The notes: generated by a model not told the origin, from the letters alone. A stretch of 64,000 bases of DNA from Stratiolaelaps scimitus (GCA_019614645.1 JABWDB010000002.1:372001-436000), one strand, 5' to 3'. Counted from the first letter of the stretch, positions 25,842 through 39,382 are shown. Program-made: numbers and translations.

Positions 25842-28800
25842 ACGCCTCTCTATTTGCAGACTTTCATAAGTAAAACTTCGTTTGATAGTGTGCTAACATA
25901 TCGCCACGAGTGTTTCACAAACAAACTCTACGTTCAGTCGTCCTAAAATAGGCCATATAGTTTTTTCTTATTTTCTTTCTAGTTTTCGTTGTATTTCCTT
26001 CACAGCATTTATACGCATATTTGTGTTACACATATCATGACAACTGCAGTGACTTCTCACCGTACGACGCACGCACAACCTGCGTCAACTATATAGCAGG
26101 ATGACAATTTGTAATAGCTATAAGCAATACGAATCTTATTTGACATTCTGTACGAGGGCGGTGTGAGCGTGCAGCCCCCCTCCATCGTCGTCATTGTTAT
26201 GATTTATCAAAAGGAATACCACATGGCGGAATGCAATATCGTTATAGTCCAGCACTAACATAGCATGCTACTCTCATTGATGCAAGTGCAGATGCAATAT
26301 CATTATCCATTATTGTTCCATCCTGCACTGCAGTATCAGCCTCTCCCCTTCTTTCTCTCTCTCTGTCTCTCTCTCTGTGGGTGTATATAAGAGTGTTTCT
26401 TTTCGAGAAGATACCAACAATATTTATTAATTATCCAATTAACCAACGTATTATCGTTCCTTTGTTGTCGATGTCGTCGAAATTTACATAAATCGTGCGT
26501 CGCCGCATCACAGCACTCTGCGGGTATGAGCTGCTCCCCCGTCTGTGTTCTTCATTACGGCATTCGACGATCGCAGTTAATGCTGCTGCTGCTGCTGTTG
26601 TTGTTATTGCTGCGGCTATTGCTGCGAGCCGACCCATGCGGTTACCGCTGTTGTCCCATTGCTCATGTTGTGCAAGAGCTCGGCGGGGGTGGCGCACCTG
26701 GACGCGGAAGATGCGTCAATATCTACCACCTCTGTGTGCAGCTGCCTCGATTGCTGCTGAGGCAGTCGTTGTCACAAGACAACGGGGCCGACCCGCGACA
26801 ACTAATTAGTCCTCCTACAATATACAGTCCATATCGCTGCCGCGCTCGCCGCGTCACATCCACTGCTGGTGGTCTGGCTCCGTACGAACGCAGCAGCAGC
26901 TTCTTACGAGAATGACATGTATGGCGGGCGCATTTGCTCAAGTGCGAATTTCTCAGCGAACGGTCGACATTGAGCATCCCAAATAGTTGCTTTGACTGTC
27001 TCTCTCCCTCTTTGGCGCCTGTTTGTTTGTGTATCCCGCTGTAACGCACAGTCTGTGAGCGAGTAAGTGAGTGAGCGTACGGGCGCGTATACGCCACGGC
27101 CTATTACGGCCGCTGCTGCGGCTGCTGCTGTTATCACGCGTATATTTGAGTATGTTTACTCACTTATGTATGTATACGAGGGATGTCTCATCGGTAGGGT
27201 TTCGCCAGATTTCATGTTGATACGACGCTACGACTGTTCGAGGAGATTTATTGCTGTTGTGGTTTGTTGCTGGTGGCCCCCGTCAAACATTCGTACGTGG
27301 GGCTTCGTGGGGCTTCGCCGGACTTCAGTGGTTGGCGCTTGGTAGGGGTACAGATAGATATATGCGTGTGTGTACAATATGTACAATGCTTAGCATTTAA
27401 CCACACGGAGGCGAACGCACGCTCAAATATGATAGCGCTCGATACGAATAGCTTCGAATCGTTGACGCAACGCGAAATAAAGCTTGTATACAATAGCAAA
27501 GCAACGTGTCGCAGTGGAGCGATCCAGACGCCGGGGCCGAAGTCACTATTTGTAGCAGGCATAGCGCAGGACGTATGGAATTTGCACCACGTGCGAAAGT
27601 TTACAAGAATAATAATAATACATTTATAAATAAATCAGCAGTTTGTAAATTATTTTCGAGTAAATCGCATTTCAGTCCCAAACGCGTGATGACTTGTTGC
27701 CGTTGCCAACCGCATGCGCGGGAAGGTTTAGCACAATCCGGTGAACGAATGGATTGAAAGAAGCGACATCAGTTGCCGTCTACAAGTTGTCATCTATGAT
27801 TTCGCAGTTTATCGGCACGGTGGTCATTTGAATCAACTCGAACTCAGCCGATATCGTTGCGTGGCAATGCCGGTAGAATTGATATCGGTTGCTGAGTGCT
27901 AGCGGTGTCCACTTGACGGTGTCATGAGCGAGCCTCAGGGATTCTGCCCATTTAACCGTTAATCGACAACGTGCCCCAGAATGTCATCTTTGTTCACAAG
28001 TGGGATTTTTTTTTGTAAAGCCATACTGGTGGAGCGACTCCACCTCAATTTTCAGTGGTCTCATAACTGTGGCTGACTTCAGACTTCAGCTAGCTTCAAC
28101 CTCACATTTGTGGCGACTCGATTTTGTTCAACTGAAGAGAATCTCTCTATCTCCTTTTTATTTTTAGTATCGAGGCAGGCAACAGCTTTCTTTTGCTCTA
28201 TTACGCTACATCGCTAGCTTTGTTACGCTCCCGTATATAAGGCTCCGGATATCTTTGACCGTGGCAGCAGCGACGACAGCGGCTGTCATCAGCGACATCC
28301 TAAACTCGACAACTTCGACTACTATCGGCGACTACTTTAATGGCGATGGTAAGAACGAGCCAAGGAAAGCTTACCACCACTACACCACTACGTTGTGTTG
28401 TATCGAGCCGGACCCGCTCACGGGACACGCACGACCTGTGTAGCGGCGTCCACCTCAGAAAAATAGCAGCAGCCGCCGTCGAAGAGACGCGCTCATCGGC
28501 ACTCAAAAGGCTCAAACGGCGAAATTGTGATTTTCAATTTCGTCGTCGTCGATCGCCGAATATCTAGGGCGATTTCTTCTCTGTCCGTGTGTCACGTTCA
28601 CATTCGCCGGCAGAGCGCTGCGCCGAATTTCATCGACGCCGATACTCGTTCTATGGCCGGAGCTGTGCATTTGTGTGAGGTGATTGTTGTTCTATTCCGT
28701 TGTTGTGGCCCTCTGCTTCTATTTTTTTCTTCTTCCTTCACAGTTCTTTCTTTAATGTCGAAATGACAAAACGTGCCTTGTCACTGAGTTGAGCGAATCC

Positions 28801-29095
28801 AGTTGGAAGTGAGGAGCAACGGGCTGGATTTCGCGGAGCTGGCAGACAACAGAGAAGCAATCGAAAATTCGGTTGAACTTCACTTTGATGTGGTCGATCT
28901 TGTGTCGCTACTTGTCGGTTCAGGCATTTTTTGTCGAACAACGATTGTCTCCGCCGTCAGACGTTCGGCAGCGGCGGCGGCGGCAACAGCAGCAGCAGCA
29001 ACGAAGGGGACGTCCAACAGTAGAACTGGCATAATATAATATATAGCATAGGCTAGTGCTAGTCCACGAGGAAGGGTTCCGCAGGGGGCTCTCCG

Positions 29096-29099
<4 letters not shown>

Positions 29100-29132
<33 letters not shown>
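29100..29132. repeat. (TA)n microsatellite
   Basis: About 16 TA dinucleotides in tandem, preceded by a TTTT run. Confidence 0.9.
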
Positions 29133-29138
<6 letters not shown>

Positions 29139-29404
29139 GTACCTGAAACTTCGACTCTCCGTCATCAACTTCTGTGGTGTGGAACCGATGTGCCGCGACC
29201 ATCGGTGCAATTCGAAACAGAACATAATAGCGGATACTTCGCTTCTGATCACAGAATCACTGAATAATTCTCTGACTGTGCTGGAGAACTTTTTTTCCGC
29301 TGGTTTCTATATCTAAGCCTTCCCGCTATTGATGTCCTCGTCTTGTCGCGGTTGCCTCTGAGCTCGATAGCTCGGGCCATTAAGGCCGGGGGACGAAGAA
29401 TGAC

Positions 29405-29434
29405 AATAACTATATATATATATATATAGTTATT
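29405..29434. repeat. 30-base perfect palindrome, AATAAC(TA)9GTTATT
   Basis: Nine TA dinucleotides are flanked by AATAAC and its exact reverse complement GTTATT. This is the same design as the palindrome at 10410-10447 with different flanks. Confidence 0.95.
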
Positions 29435-31935
29435 ATTAATAACAAATGTCGGATTATGGCTGCGAGCTCCGGTCCGACACGCCCAACATGGCGTGCACGA
29501 TCACATCAATTTGATTCTAACCTTGATCGTTCAACACGCGCAGGTGCACTGTCAACGGTTGGTGTCAACCAAAACGGCCCGGCTCGCTACCACGTTGGGT
29601 GAAGCTAATGAGTGTATTAGACGCAAGCGAACTCGCGGGCACGGATTGCATGTTGACATTGCTTGAAGCGGCGATTTTCAGGAGAGTGATCAGGAGAGTC
29701 GATCACGCAGTGAGGTGGTGTTATTCCTGCTAGCAAATGCAGGTCAAATACAGCAAGCACCCTACGCAAGCAAATGCGGACATCTCTCTGGCTCTCTCTC
29801 TTTCTCTCTGCCAGTATGGCCAAGATGAGCGTCTCGTTAACAACCGTGGTCACGGCATAACTTGAGGCGTCGCTGGCATTCGCGACCATACACATCTCAC
29901 TCATTTGTGATGAGCGCTGAGAACTCCGTTCCATGCAATAGTAACCGATGCTTCCACTGCGACAGTTGTGTGTTAGCTACAAGATTCACTTTGGTGGTAG
30001 TCCGGCGTGTGGCGCCCGAATGCGAGATGACCAACATGAACGACAATAAATGCGACAATCGAGTATGGAAAGCACGAGTTGTGGTGTTTTTATTTGAGTT
30101 GCTGTGCAGCTACGGAAATCAGCATACAGACTAGCGTAGACGCCGATGGGACTACCTGGACAATTTCGTTGACGCTCTAGATAGTAACGTGATGATGACG
30201 ATAATAAGAACATCGAAAGATAATTACATAATTACCAATCGTACAACTTAGCGCTTCTTATAGCGTACGAGCGACTTTGCGTTCGACGTATGATTATTAT
30301 GGTGATTATTAGTAGCTGTGTCGAAAATTAGCTGCAGTCGGCATTTAGATGTCTCTTCACATTCGATGGACCACCGTCACCGCTGGCTGGGTTTCGACAG
30401 AAATTGCACCGAATTCAATTTCGACGACGAGACACGTATCCGTGTCCGCTCGAGGAGGCCCCGCATTGCTCAATTGACATTCGCTCCTGTTATGGGATAC
30501 GCATTACCGACTGGATGGAGTTGTCGTGTAGAACTGTTGTTTTAACTATTTTTCCTGCAACGGGAGCATACCTACAACAGCGATTATATTCGGTGGTAGG
30601 GTAGTGATTTTTGATAATCTATGATCAATGTTTAGGCTCGTATGACACTAATCGAAATTCTATCGAATTCGACTTCAGTCGACGTTTTGAAGTGCGCAAT
30701 TTGTGGATGAGATAATCCAAAATGGTACTTTGCGTAGGCAGTTGCACTTCAGGCAGGCTAGAATCGCATCAGGAGGTAGGTACAGCTACTTCTTATTTTA
30801 TTTTGGTTATAGCCTCTATCATGCATTCGAAACACGACTGAGGAAATGCTTCACGTTGATTATTAAGTTGTATGTACGCTTTATACAGTGGAAAAAAAGC
30901 CAATTCGTCCTTGGTGTATTCGAAATTCTGCCAACAACCCTATCGGAGTGTCTAGGTCGCAACAAGCATCTATTGTTAAGGAGAGAGTGATTCCACTACA
31001 CCAACAAGCACCTCAATAATCTCTAATCTCGCCTTCTATTCGTTATACGGCCGCGCCAACCAACCACTTACGACGGCTAACTGATTCGGCTTTGTTTAAC
31101 ACTTATCAAAATCAATTTGAATAGCCACGACAATTTTCTACCGGGCAGCAAACCTCTCCAAATCGTAAGCGTCTGCTTCGAATGTTCGGCATAGGATCGA
31201 TACAGCTTACGGGGGCCAGAATTCGAGTTAAGTTCTGAAGGTTCAGAATATGAGTGGTGTCGCTTGTTGTTGTGTAGGTCGGTAACGACGTGAGGTGGCG
31301 AGAAGAACACAAAATACAATATGAAAGAAAAAATACAACGAAATAAATTCTACTATAATAATAAATAGTAATCAGTTTCTGTATTCTTTGGATACCTCGA
31401 GATCATATACACACCTATATGAGCAAATAGTCCCTAGACGAATCCACAACGCCGGTAGTATGTCCCACAGTCTCCGAGGCGTAATCACCAGAATGCCAGG
31501 GGACCAATCGAATGCGGGCGGTCCGGTACCAGCTATGCTATTGACAACGAATGCTGTTGCTCTAGATAGCTTTGATATATTGTACAAATGATCAAAAATA
31601 AATTAGCATACTATAATGACCGCGCGGCTAGTGGATATTATTTCACGTTTGTGGTATTGAATTATATGATTTATTTTACTATCGTTGTTATCAATGAAAC
31701 GCGCTAGTGAGCTTCGTTAGAAAGCAATCAACGTCGCCGGAGATATGATATGTTCCGGACGTTCCTCATTCGTTTTATGCTGCGGTACGCTCTGTTGCGT
31801 ATGTCTAACGACAAGCGAATCGGTTTAGCTATGAAAAATTATCGCTTGATGCGCGAGATGATTGTTGAAACCGATATCATCTAATCCGGACGCCGCGCAC
31901 AGGGCGACAATGGCCGAACGTTTACGATACCTGTC

Positions 31936-31966
<31 letters not shown>

Positions 31967-32901
31967 GTATTGTTATTGGAAACTCTCGAAAATTATGTAC
32001 GTGTCTTTGTTGTTTGCACTGCTCGAATATGTTACCCGATAAGAGCTTACGATGACAGATAAAAGGTATCGTGTGTAATTGTCGATACGAAGACGTGGGA
32101 ATTAGTTAGCCGGATCGGCTAGATTTGTACAACTTAATTGCACAATCTCGTGACGAAAACAGATCATAAAACACGGAAACAGTGCGGCTGTGCACTTTAA
32201 TTCTACGAGTAGGCTACTCATAATATATTATCTATATTTGTTTATTCTTTAAGGTCACTGACTATGTTGGCGCTTGACGGTGAGTGTTGGACCTGTATTC
32301 GATAAATATAGAGATGGGTGCAGTGATGCGGTGCAAATCATATGCGGAATAACACGTGTGCCATTGTAAAAATGACACATTTAACACATAATCTATGGCA
32401 TAAAAAACATAGGAAGCTACGCAGATTATCTATGAGCTCAATGCTTCGTCCTCAGATGGGTGTTTAAGTTGTTCGCAGAGCAAATTTTATTCGCTAGGCA
32501 AAATCACGAGCCTCCTCGATTGAAGTGCTTTTCCCAGACGTCCGAAACGCCTTTGATACAATTTAGGGTTTGCGCTAAACAGCTGACACTGTGGCTAGGC
32601 TAAACGTCTACGGGTGGTCTCATAAGAGAAAAAAAACCCCATATTAATTCAACCGCTCATAGAGTCTACGGAGCAGTCTCGACAACCTGTTGCATTTTCT
32701 ACATACATCAGAGCCAAACGGCAGGTCAAGCGACAAACAACGGGGAGGAACCGTACGAAATCCAAATGTCTCCAAATAAATCCTGATAGTTGTGCCGATG
32801 TGCCACAGAATCGCTATCATCCGCAGCCACTGCAGTTGGCAAATACCAACAACTGACTCGTTCCACTTGTGAAATTCGTTAACCTAATGTACTCTGAGCT
32901 G

Positions 32902-32936
32902 ACTCTCTCTCTCTCTCTCTCGCTCTCTTTCTCCCA
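32902..32936. repeat. (CT)n tract ending in CAG
   Basis: CT repeat followed by TTTCTCCCAG, which resembles a 3' splice site. The open frame after it continues to 33399 but has no recognisable domain, so I do not call an exon. Confidence 0.8.
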
Positions 32937-33396
32937 GCTGTTGTTCTCCTATGTGACAGGCCTCGGAACCTCCTTTGGGTACTACTTCAAGTGCTTCCAA
33001 GGGAGCTCATGCAACTACCCCAGTGGCTGCCGTCGGCGCAGGGTCATGAATGCACACAAGCCACGGACATTAACAAAAAGGCTCGCCCCATCAGATATCA
33101 CGAATTTGTCCAAGGAACCCTTTCCCCAAGGGAATCTTCACTACCCCGTGTTGCACGACAACGTCGCAGGACCCTGCTGCGTGGACACAGCTGCTGTGGC
33201 CTACACGCTACCTGTGGGCCAGCTCCCGCCTAGCGTACCCCGGATGCATACGAATGCATGTGGCATTCATTCGTGGCACCCTTTTCAATGGCGCCGTTCG
33301 GCAACCCCGAACGACGCATCGCCAGTCGATCGCCGCCCACTCGAAATTCCACTCCAGACTAACTCTCTCCGGTCATCTGCTGAACAACAGCCCTAC

Positions 33397-33420
33397 TAGC
33401 CAGCCAGCCAGCCAGCCAGC
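33397..33420. repeat. (AGCC)n tetranucleotide repeat
   Basis: Six tandem AGCC units. Shorter arrays of the same kind occur near 16.46 kb. Confidence 0.85.
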
Positions 33421-34328
33421 AAGACACCGATTCTCCAGCTTTTCTGTGCTAGCAGCTGCTGCTGAGTAGAACATTGTGCGCGTACATGATCGTGTATCTT
33501 CACTCGCCGATGTTCGCGTATGCACGCGATTCTGTCCGTTTCTACGTCTAACGCAGCTAAAGCAACGGCGGCTGAAGCGCTGACATGCAGCGGATGGCCG
33601 CCGGGAGGACCTTGAGTCGACCCTCTGCCCACACTCCGTGTGTTGTTCGGCAGCCGCGCCGCGCCGCTTGCAACAACAGCAGCATCGTTCTTCGCCGCGA
33701 CGGCAGCAGCTGCAACTTGCTCGCGCAGAGTTGCGCGTTTGTCGCCGTGCGAATTTCTCTTCCTTCCTTGCTTCCTGCCTTCCTTATGATTTCGCCCGCC
33801 TTGTGACTACGTATTTGGCGAGTCCCAGCCACGTCTTGCAGTCGTTTGATGAACGGCCTTCTCGGCGCTTCCTCGGAGACATCCCGAGCGTCGGTCCTGC
33901 GCGCAGTTGCAAGCTTAAGCTTGTCGTGTTCGTTACAGACGCAGCGACAACAGCAGGCAGCAGGCAGCATCAGCAGTGGCGTGTACTTGTAAAGTGATCC
34001 TTTATAATTAATCGATTGAGGACGTGATGGCCGCAATTGTGTCTACCTGATCAACCACCAAGTTTCAATTGCGGGCAACTCACAGTGAGAACTTAAGGAG
34101 TACCTCGAGGACAGTTTTTTACACATATCGTCGTCGAAGACTCCAGGCTCCGGAGCATAATCGTACGCTGGACCAGCTCGGCTGAGCAACTCACCACTCC
34201 GTAGGCGAACTGTGTTTGTTAGATTGACAGACGTGCGCGATCGCCACGAGTAGCCACAACGTCAAGTTCTGAGGTGTAGGTTTTTTTTGTGTATACAAAC
34301 AAAGGCCGAACGTACAACGCAAGCGGCG
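33421..34328 (+). promoter_or_regulatory. GC/CAG-rich leader and probable promoter region of the coiled-coil gene
   Basis: About 900 bases directly upstream of the supported start codon, rich in CAG/CTG triplets and G+C. An in-frame stop (TAG at 34251-34253) precedes the ATG at 34329 with no other ATG between them in that frame, so 34329 is the first usable start in its reading frame. I could not place a TATA box, initiator or 5' splice acceptor with confidence. The transcription start could lie here or further upstream. Confidence 0.35.
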
Positions 34329-34541
34329 ATGTTGAAGCGGTTCTTCAAGGATAGCGTTCGGCGGAGCCAACGTAAGTCCAATGGGCACACGAACGGCAAT
34401 AGCTCACCTGAGCCTCCTCTCATTCAGCCCGTTCCCCACTATTCCGTGTACTCGACAATGGATCGCCACGGCCAGCCGCCCAAGGTCAAGATCGAGCGGG
34501 AAATTGTCAGCTTTGCCACCAAGATGGGCCCTCTAGCTCTT
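34329..34541 (+). CDS. Coiled-coil protein gene, coding exon 1
   Basis: Encodes residues 1-71, starting MLKRFFKDSVRRSQRK, a strongly basic and partly amphipathic start. A Ser/Asn/Pro-rich linker (residues 17-43) follows, then a mixed segment (residues 44-71) ending FATKMGPLAL. The start has G at -3 and an upstream in-frame stop. The exon ends in phase 0 at CTT before a consensus gtaagt donor at 34542. If intron 1 were retained, the frame would run 30 more codons to a TAA at 34632-34634. A second perfect gtaagt donor lies inside the exon at 34372, in phase 1. The phase-0 join to the exon at 48400 is the main reason for linking them, since the 13.9-kb intron prevents direct proof. The function is unknown. 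The basic N-terminus could contact membrane or nucleic acid, which is inference only. Confidence 0.6.
34372..34377 (+). promoter_or_regulatory. Internal alternative 5' splice donor
   Basis: GTAAGT preceded by CAAC, 43 bases into the coding sequence. It matches the donor consensus at least as well as the exon-end donor at 34542. Use of this site would leave only 14 residues in exon 1 and phase 1, which fits none of the supported downstream exons. Confidence 0.35.
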
Positions 34542-35912
34542 GTAAGTAGAAATTTACTAGGGACGCCTTTCTTAACTAGAGCCGATCCAGCAGGTGCTAT
34601 TGCGGTGCAGTACTACGAACGTTTTAGGAAATAAACTACGCCACGCTAATTACAATGAACTAGAAAGCCATCCTCTGTTCTCATGAATATCATCCGTTTG
34701 AATTTATCTCCGCGTCACCATTTTGTTGATTAATCGCCCATTTCATTTTTTTACAATTCGCAACAACTATGCTTTTTATATAGGTATATACTCCGATTCA
34801 GACCGGCAGTGGATAGCTGACTGAGCCACTAACACCGCCTGGTCGTGGTGATCTACAGCGCGTGGCGATGGTACCGCAACGACAAACATCGTAGGATTCT
34901 GCATTTAGACGTTTAATTGTCATTGATTAATGATTATCAATTTGTCCGTGAATTGATTTGTGAACAAAATCACCGTGACAGTGGGTAGTACTACGGAGAT
35001 GCTGGGTGGACTAATTATTCGCTTGATTGCGATTTCACGCAACGATACGCGCGACGCAGTCATTAACGGCAGCGCAAGCCGCGGCTCGGCTCGTACAGCT
35101 GCGCCTACCAAGGCAAGCGGCAGCGAGTACAGACAACCAATGTTCCAACCGATAAATAAGCATCCGGTCATAATGGGACAGCTTCCATTAGACTTCCCCA
35201 TGATGTTACAAACGAAACGAAATGAAGAGAATAATTCCTGGTGGCCCATACCACGGTGGCTTCAGCTCCCATCGACAAAACTGCGCTTTGCTCGTGAGGA
35301 ACGACTAACAGAAAGCGTTTCCACATCGCGGTGTGCGATGCCTTGCTGCCTCGTCGCCGTATGAATATCATCTCGATGCGTCACGCGGCGTCATCGAACG
35401 CCGACGGCGGCTCCTCGGCGTCGCAAGAATCAGAAGTGGAACCACTGGTGGACTGTGTATGTATGTGTGGAAGCCAACGGGCAAGTCGACCGGGCAGAAA
35501 GTGCCAGTCCGAACGGAGACAAGACAGAGAGAGATAGAGAGAGAGGGGGGGATAATGTCGTTGTCGTTCGTGATGACCAAAAATGGGAACCGAACTGCTT
35601 TGGTGCCAAGCAGCTTCCGCCGATGAGGAATCGCTGGCCACTACTCTAAACAGCAGGGAGCGTCCGATCGGGGCGTACTTCCCACTTCTGGGAACAGTCG
35701 GCAAGTCGACTTTCACCGTTGCTACAAGCTCGCATCCTGCTTCGTCTGTGTCCAACGTCGTATGCGCTATGGCCAACGCGACATATGATCGTGGCATCGA
35801 AAACTATTGCAGAATACAATCGATCTACTCACTAATTAACAAACGTGTAAGCCTGTCAGTGGAGGACAGATCCTTATCGATTCCCAAGTAACTGCACGAG
35901 CTAAACACACGT

Positions 35913-35916
<4 letters not shown>

Positions 35917-35967
<51 letters not shown>
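35917..35967. repeat. Long (TA)n microsatellite
   Basis: About 25 uninterrupted TA dinucleotides in intron 1. Confidence 0.9.
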
Positions 35968-35970
<3 letters not shown>

Positions 35971-37563
35971 TAGAATCAGCAGCGTCTCCTCGTCATTATC
36001 ATTATCAACAACATTAGTAGTTGTAGCATCTCTCATAGGAAGGGTCTGCGATCAAAGAACAGGCGGGATGCTGCTAAATAGAATCCGAGTATGCTTAGCG
36101 CCCATTGGAGAAGCACTGGGAAGAGTTCTTAGGCTGAACGAACGTCTGGCTACCGTAATGTCTATTTCCACATATGCACATATTTGTATGATACATCATA
36201 TCCGCTCCGAGTGCCATTCGCCCCTTCGGGGGGGACAGCCATAGCTGTTTGTATATATAGCACACTGAAATCATATGCACCATACGTTCGCTCTCATTCA
36301 CTGCCTTGCGGGGCACGCAAATTTGCTAGATGAACATGTGAGCTACATGTGAACGATTACCGAACGACACCCGTGTGTTATTTTCAACATCGGAACAGAG
36401 ATCAGGGGAGTGTGTGTTACAGCTACAATGCGATACCATGCGGCTAACGATTGTGGTCTGTGCCGCGACGCGTATTGTAATCTATAGCCGGCTTGGTTGT
36501 TCGCTTAGTGCAATATCTTCGTATGTTACAATGTTGATTGTTGCTCGGTGGCCTAGCGTCGCTAGGGCTGTGCCTGTCGACGGCACTCGAGACAAAAGCA
36601 TACAACGGATCTGTTAAACGCTCTCGGCCTTAACTGCCTTCTATGTAACTAGTGTTTCGCGCGCAATAGTGAGTAATGATGACTGCCTTTTGATCTATGG
36701 TACATATATACGCCCCCTCGCGAAGGGAAACACTTGGAGCGGCTTACGGTCCGGCTCGAAATCGTCTGGAAACCGGCGGCCGAAAGTCTCGGAAGCTTTC
36801 GCGAAGCTTCGGCCGAGCGAGAATGCGAGATATTGTGACCCGTGAAATCGGAGTCAATCGTTCGGCGTAATTGAGCCGCAGCTACAATACAACGCCATGG
36901 AACCGCTCATGGATTAGCTGAATTACAGGCCAGTTTGGTCACCGTCCGTCGGTCGGACACATCATTATAGGGTGCCATTAGTTACAGATACAGGGATCAT
37001 CTAAATATAGAAGCCAGGTACCAAATTGGCTACTTATATATGCATAAGATATTAGTACATTACGCATTTCGATAAAGGGTGCATGCATCCTACGTGTATT
37101 ATTATTGTTGTTATTTTCATTATTATTATTATTATTATTATATTTATCGTAATATAAATGCATAGCAAGAATATATGTTCATTTCTTTTCCCTTCTATGT
37201 CCTATTATTTTCCACTAATAATCTTCCACGGAATAATGAACTGAACAAAGCCACGTTGTTCGTCATCATTAGCATTATCATGATGGCATTACGGTAGTTG
37301 GTGATCGGGGTTCGGTTACATCGGCTGTTTAAAACAAACTGGCGTCACTCCTCTGCAGACCTCCAGGTGAAGTGTGAGCGGAGAAAGGACCTCATCCTTC
37401 AGCGGTGGCTGGGAGTTCGTCTATGTAGTTTGGGTGATTCGGTGAATTTGTATTACCGCCGCTCCGCCCATTCGTAGGTACATACGCAGCCACACAAACA
37501 CACAAACGGCCTTTCTGACGTACCACAGATATTCAGTCTTTTCCTCAACCAGATCTTGTTTTC

Positions 37564-37566
<3 letters not shown>

Positions 37567-37610
<44 letters not shown>
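37567..37610. repeat. (TA)22 microsatellite
   Basis: Twenty-two TA dinucleotides in intron 1. Confidence 0.9.
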
Positions 37611-37611
<1 letters not shown>

Positions 37612-37778
37612 TTTTACATACATACATCCACTCTCGAATGATTTGCCTTTGATGCAGATTTGCTCAAACAATAGTAGTGGGCGTAATAAACAAATGCCGA
37701 AAGCGGTTCCGTGGACGTTAAATGTTGTTCGAAAGTCAGTCTGAAAAAGTTTAGTTGTGTAGCTGTAATAACAAATGT

Positions 37779-37853
37779 GGCAAGCGGAATGTCGTCTAGG
37801 TAATCTAGGACCTGGAACTGCAGGGTCTCCGGTTCGAATCCCGCAGGGCACAT
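37779..37853 (+). repeat. tRNA-like element, possible tRNA-derived SINE head
   Basis: A perfect B-box-like GGTTCGAATCC starts at 37831. A D-arm-like GTCTAG...GGAC pattern lies at the expected distance upstream, with a CCTG/CAGG anticodon-stem-like pair between them. The T stem and acceptor stem pair poorly, so this is not a working tRNA gene. A decayed tRNA-derived short interspersed element or tRNA pseudogene fits best. The minus-strand frame over it reads CGIRTGDPAVPG, a usual by-product of translating such elements backwards. Confidence 0.35.
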
Positions 37854-38398
37854 TTGAAGTAATACGAAAGCTAGTCCCCTGATCACGGCCCGAGCAACAA
37901 CGCCTCCAGGGGTCAATGACAGATAAAATATAATATTGAAATAGCTTGGATTCCGTAAACGATGGTGCTAACCACACTGACCCATAGGTTGCCGCGCCAC
38001 CTCTTGAAGGGGAACGTAATCTGTGGGTCAACGGGTCCGCAACTGCCATTTCTTGCGGGCTATATTTGTGCTCCAAGAATCTCGTATTCCACCCCTGTCG
38101 ATATGTCCATGCGTCGACGTATTCAGGGAATGCGTACCCCGTTGGAAGATATTAGCGGCCTATTAGCGACTGCACCAACGATTCGCCCAACCCCGCTGCG
38201 TACACCCGACATGTTTTCAAGGTGTGCTGTCAGCAGTACTGGCGTCTCCTTCCATTTCTGGTTGTGGCGCACCCCGACACGCTCGACTCTGGGCAACGCG
38301 CGGCCTCGTGGCCACCACGATCCGTCGACCACTGTCAGAGGTCGGCCGAGTTTGTCAGCAAAGGATAGATGGAATGGAAGAGGGAGCCCCAGATCTAT

Positions 38399-38439
<41 letters not shown>
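38399..38439. repeat. A16 followed by (AT)13
   Basis: Same arrangement as 4124-4172, and both are preceded by TAT-A and followed by GTAT. No shared body sequence was seen further upstream by eye. Confidence 0.85.
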
Positions 38440-38445
<6 letters not shown>

Positions 38446-39382
38446 TCTAGCCATGCGGCCCGCCTTCGGATTTTTCCATCTCATTGCGTCCCGTCCAGTT
38501 ACCGGCAGTTCTGCCCACGTCGATGTTACAGCAGACATTGCACGCGTGCCAGTGCCGTTTCCGGCGCCACAGATCTTGTTTATCCCGCCTGTAGCCACTA
38601 CTACTACCATAACGTATAAGTGACCGCCGGTGACTGGTGACCGGTCCGCGCGTTCGCGGCTGCAGCCGGCGATTCGTTTGACCTTCGACCCATGAGCCGC
38701 TGCTAAGCGCTGAGTAACTGAGGTAAGGCGGAATGAATGAGGACAAGCAGTTGAGCAGGCGACGGACGCGAAAGGGAGCTCTGAAACCCGCCCGAAGGAG
38801 ATCTGATCCCCGAGAGGACTCAGATTGAGTGATACACCCTGCCCTGCACCACCGCATCATGTTGCTCTTCATGGTGGTTACGGCCGACGATGCTCTGAAA
38901 CCAGCAAAAATGGACCCGCAAAAAGTAACAGCCAGCAAACCCCGTAGTAGCTGAAGCAGCCACGACGACAACAATAGCAATGACGATAATAATAACAACA
39001 TCGACACCAGGGACTCGCCTCCTTCTCGAGCCGGCGTCAGAATTTTATTTGCACCAGTAACGACCCCATCATATATTATGTACTTCTTCATTCCCGCAAT
39101 ATTTGTTAGCACAGGGGGTAACGGTTAGCTAAGATGAAGAAGGCGATGCGTGGTCACATCGCCGCCACTCCACCGGCTCGACTGTCGCCAGCCGCAGCAG
39201 CAGCAGCACCAATATAGTAGCACCAACAGTAATAATAGTTGTTGCGGCGGTATACTAACACGCGCCGACGTCGTCGTCATCGTTCGTTCTGCCGGTGGAG
39301 GCGGTTTCGACCTGCCCCGAAGCAGCAGTACACACACACAAACATATTATATATATATATATATAATGTATATATACTTTCC

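Larger units (their letters stand above)
15149..33396. other. Gene-free region with microsatellites
   Basis: Eighteen kilobases with no supported gene. It contains many (TA)n, (ATT)n and (CT)n tracts, a GC palindrome at 20098-20117 and one weak minus-strand microexon candidate at 24389-24440. Open frames longer than 130 codons here (such as 24433-24918 on the minus strand) lack recognisable domains and are within chance expectation for this much sequence. Confidence 0.5.

Noticed and set aside
33397..33420. Tandem short repeats that could suggest a CRISPR array
   Set aside because: Simple microsatellites with no spacer-repeat arrangement. The genome is animal.
37453..38076. 207-codon open frame on the minus strand
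   Set aside because: Its 3' half is Tyr-Ile from a TA repeat and its middle is the reverse translation of a tRNA-like element.
38447..39112. 221-codon open frame on the minus strand
   Set aside because: Contains Leu/Ser runs from CAG-type repeats, has no recognisable domain, and overlaps a TA microsatellite edge. Within chance for GC-rich DNA.
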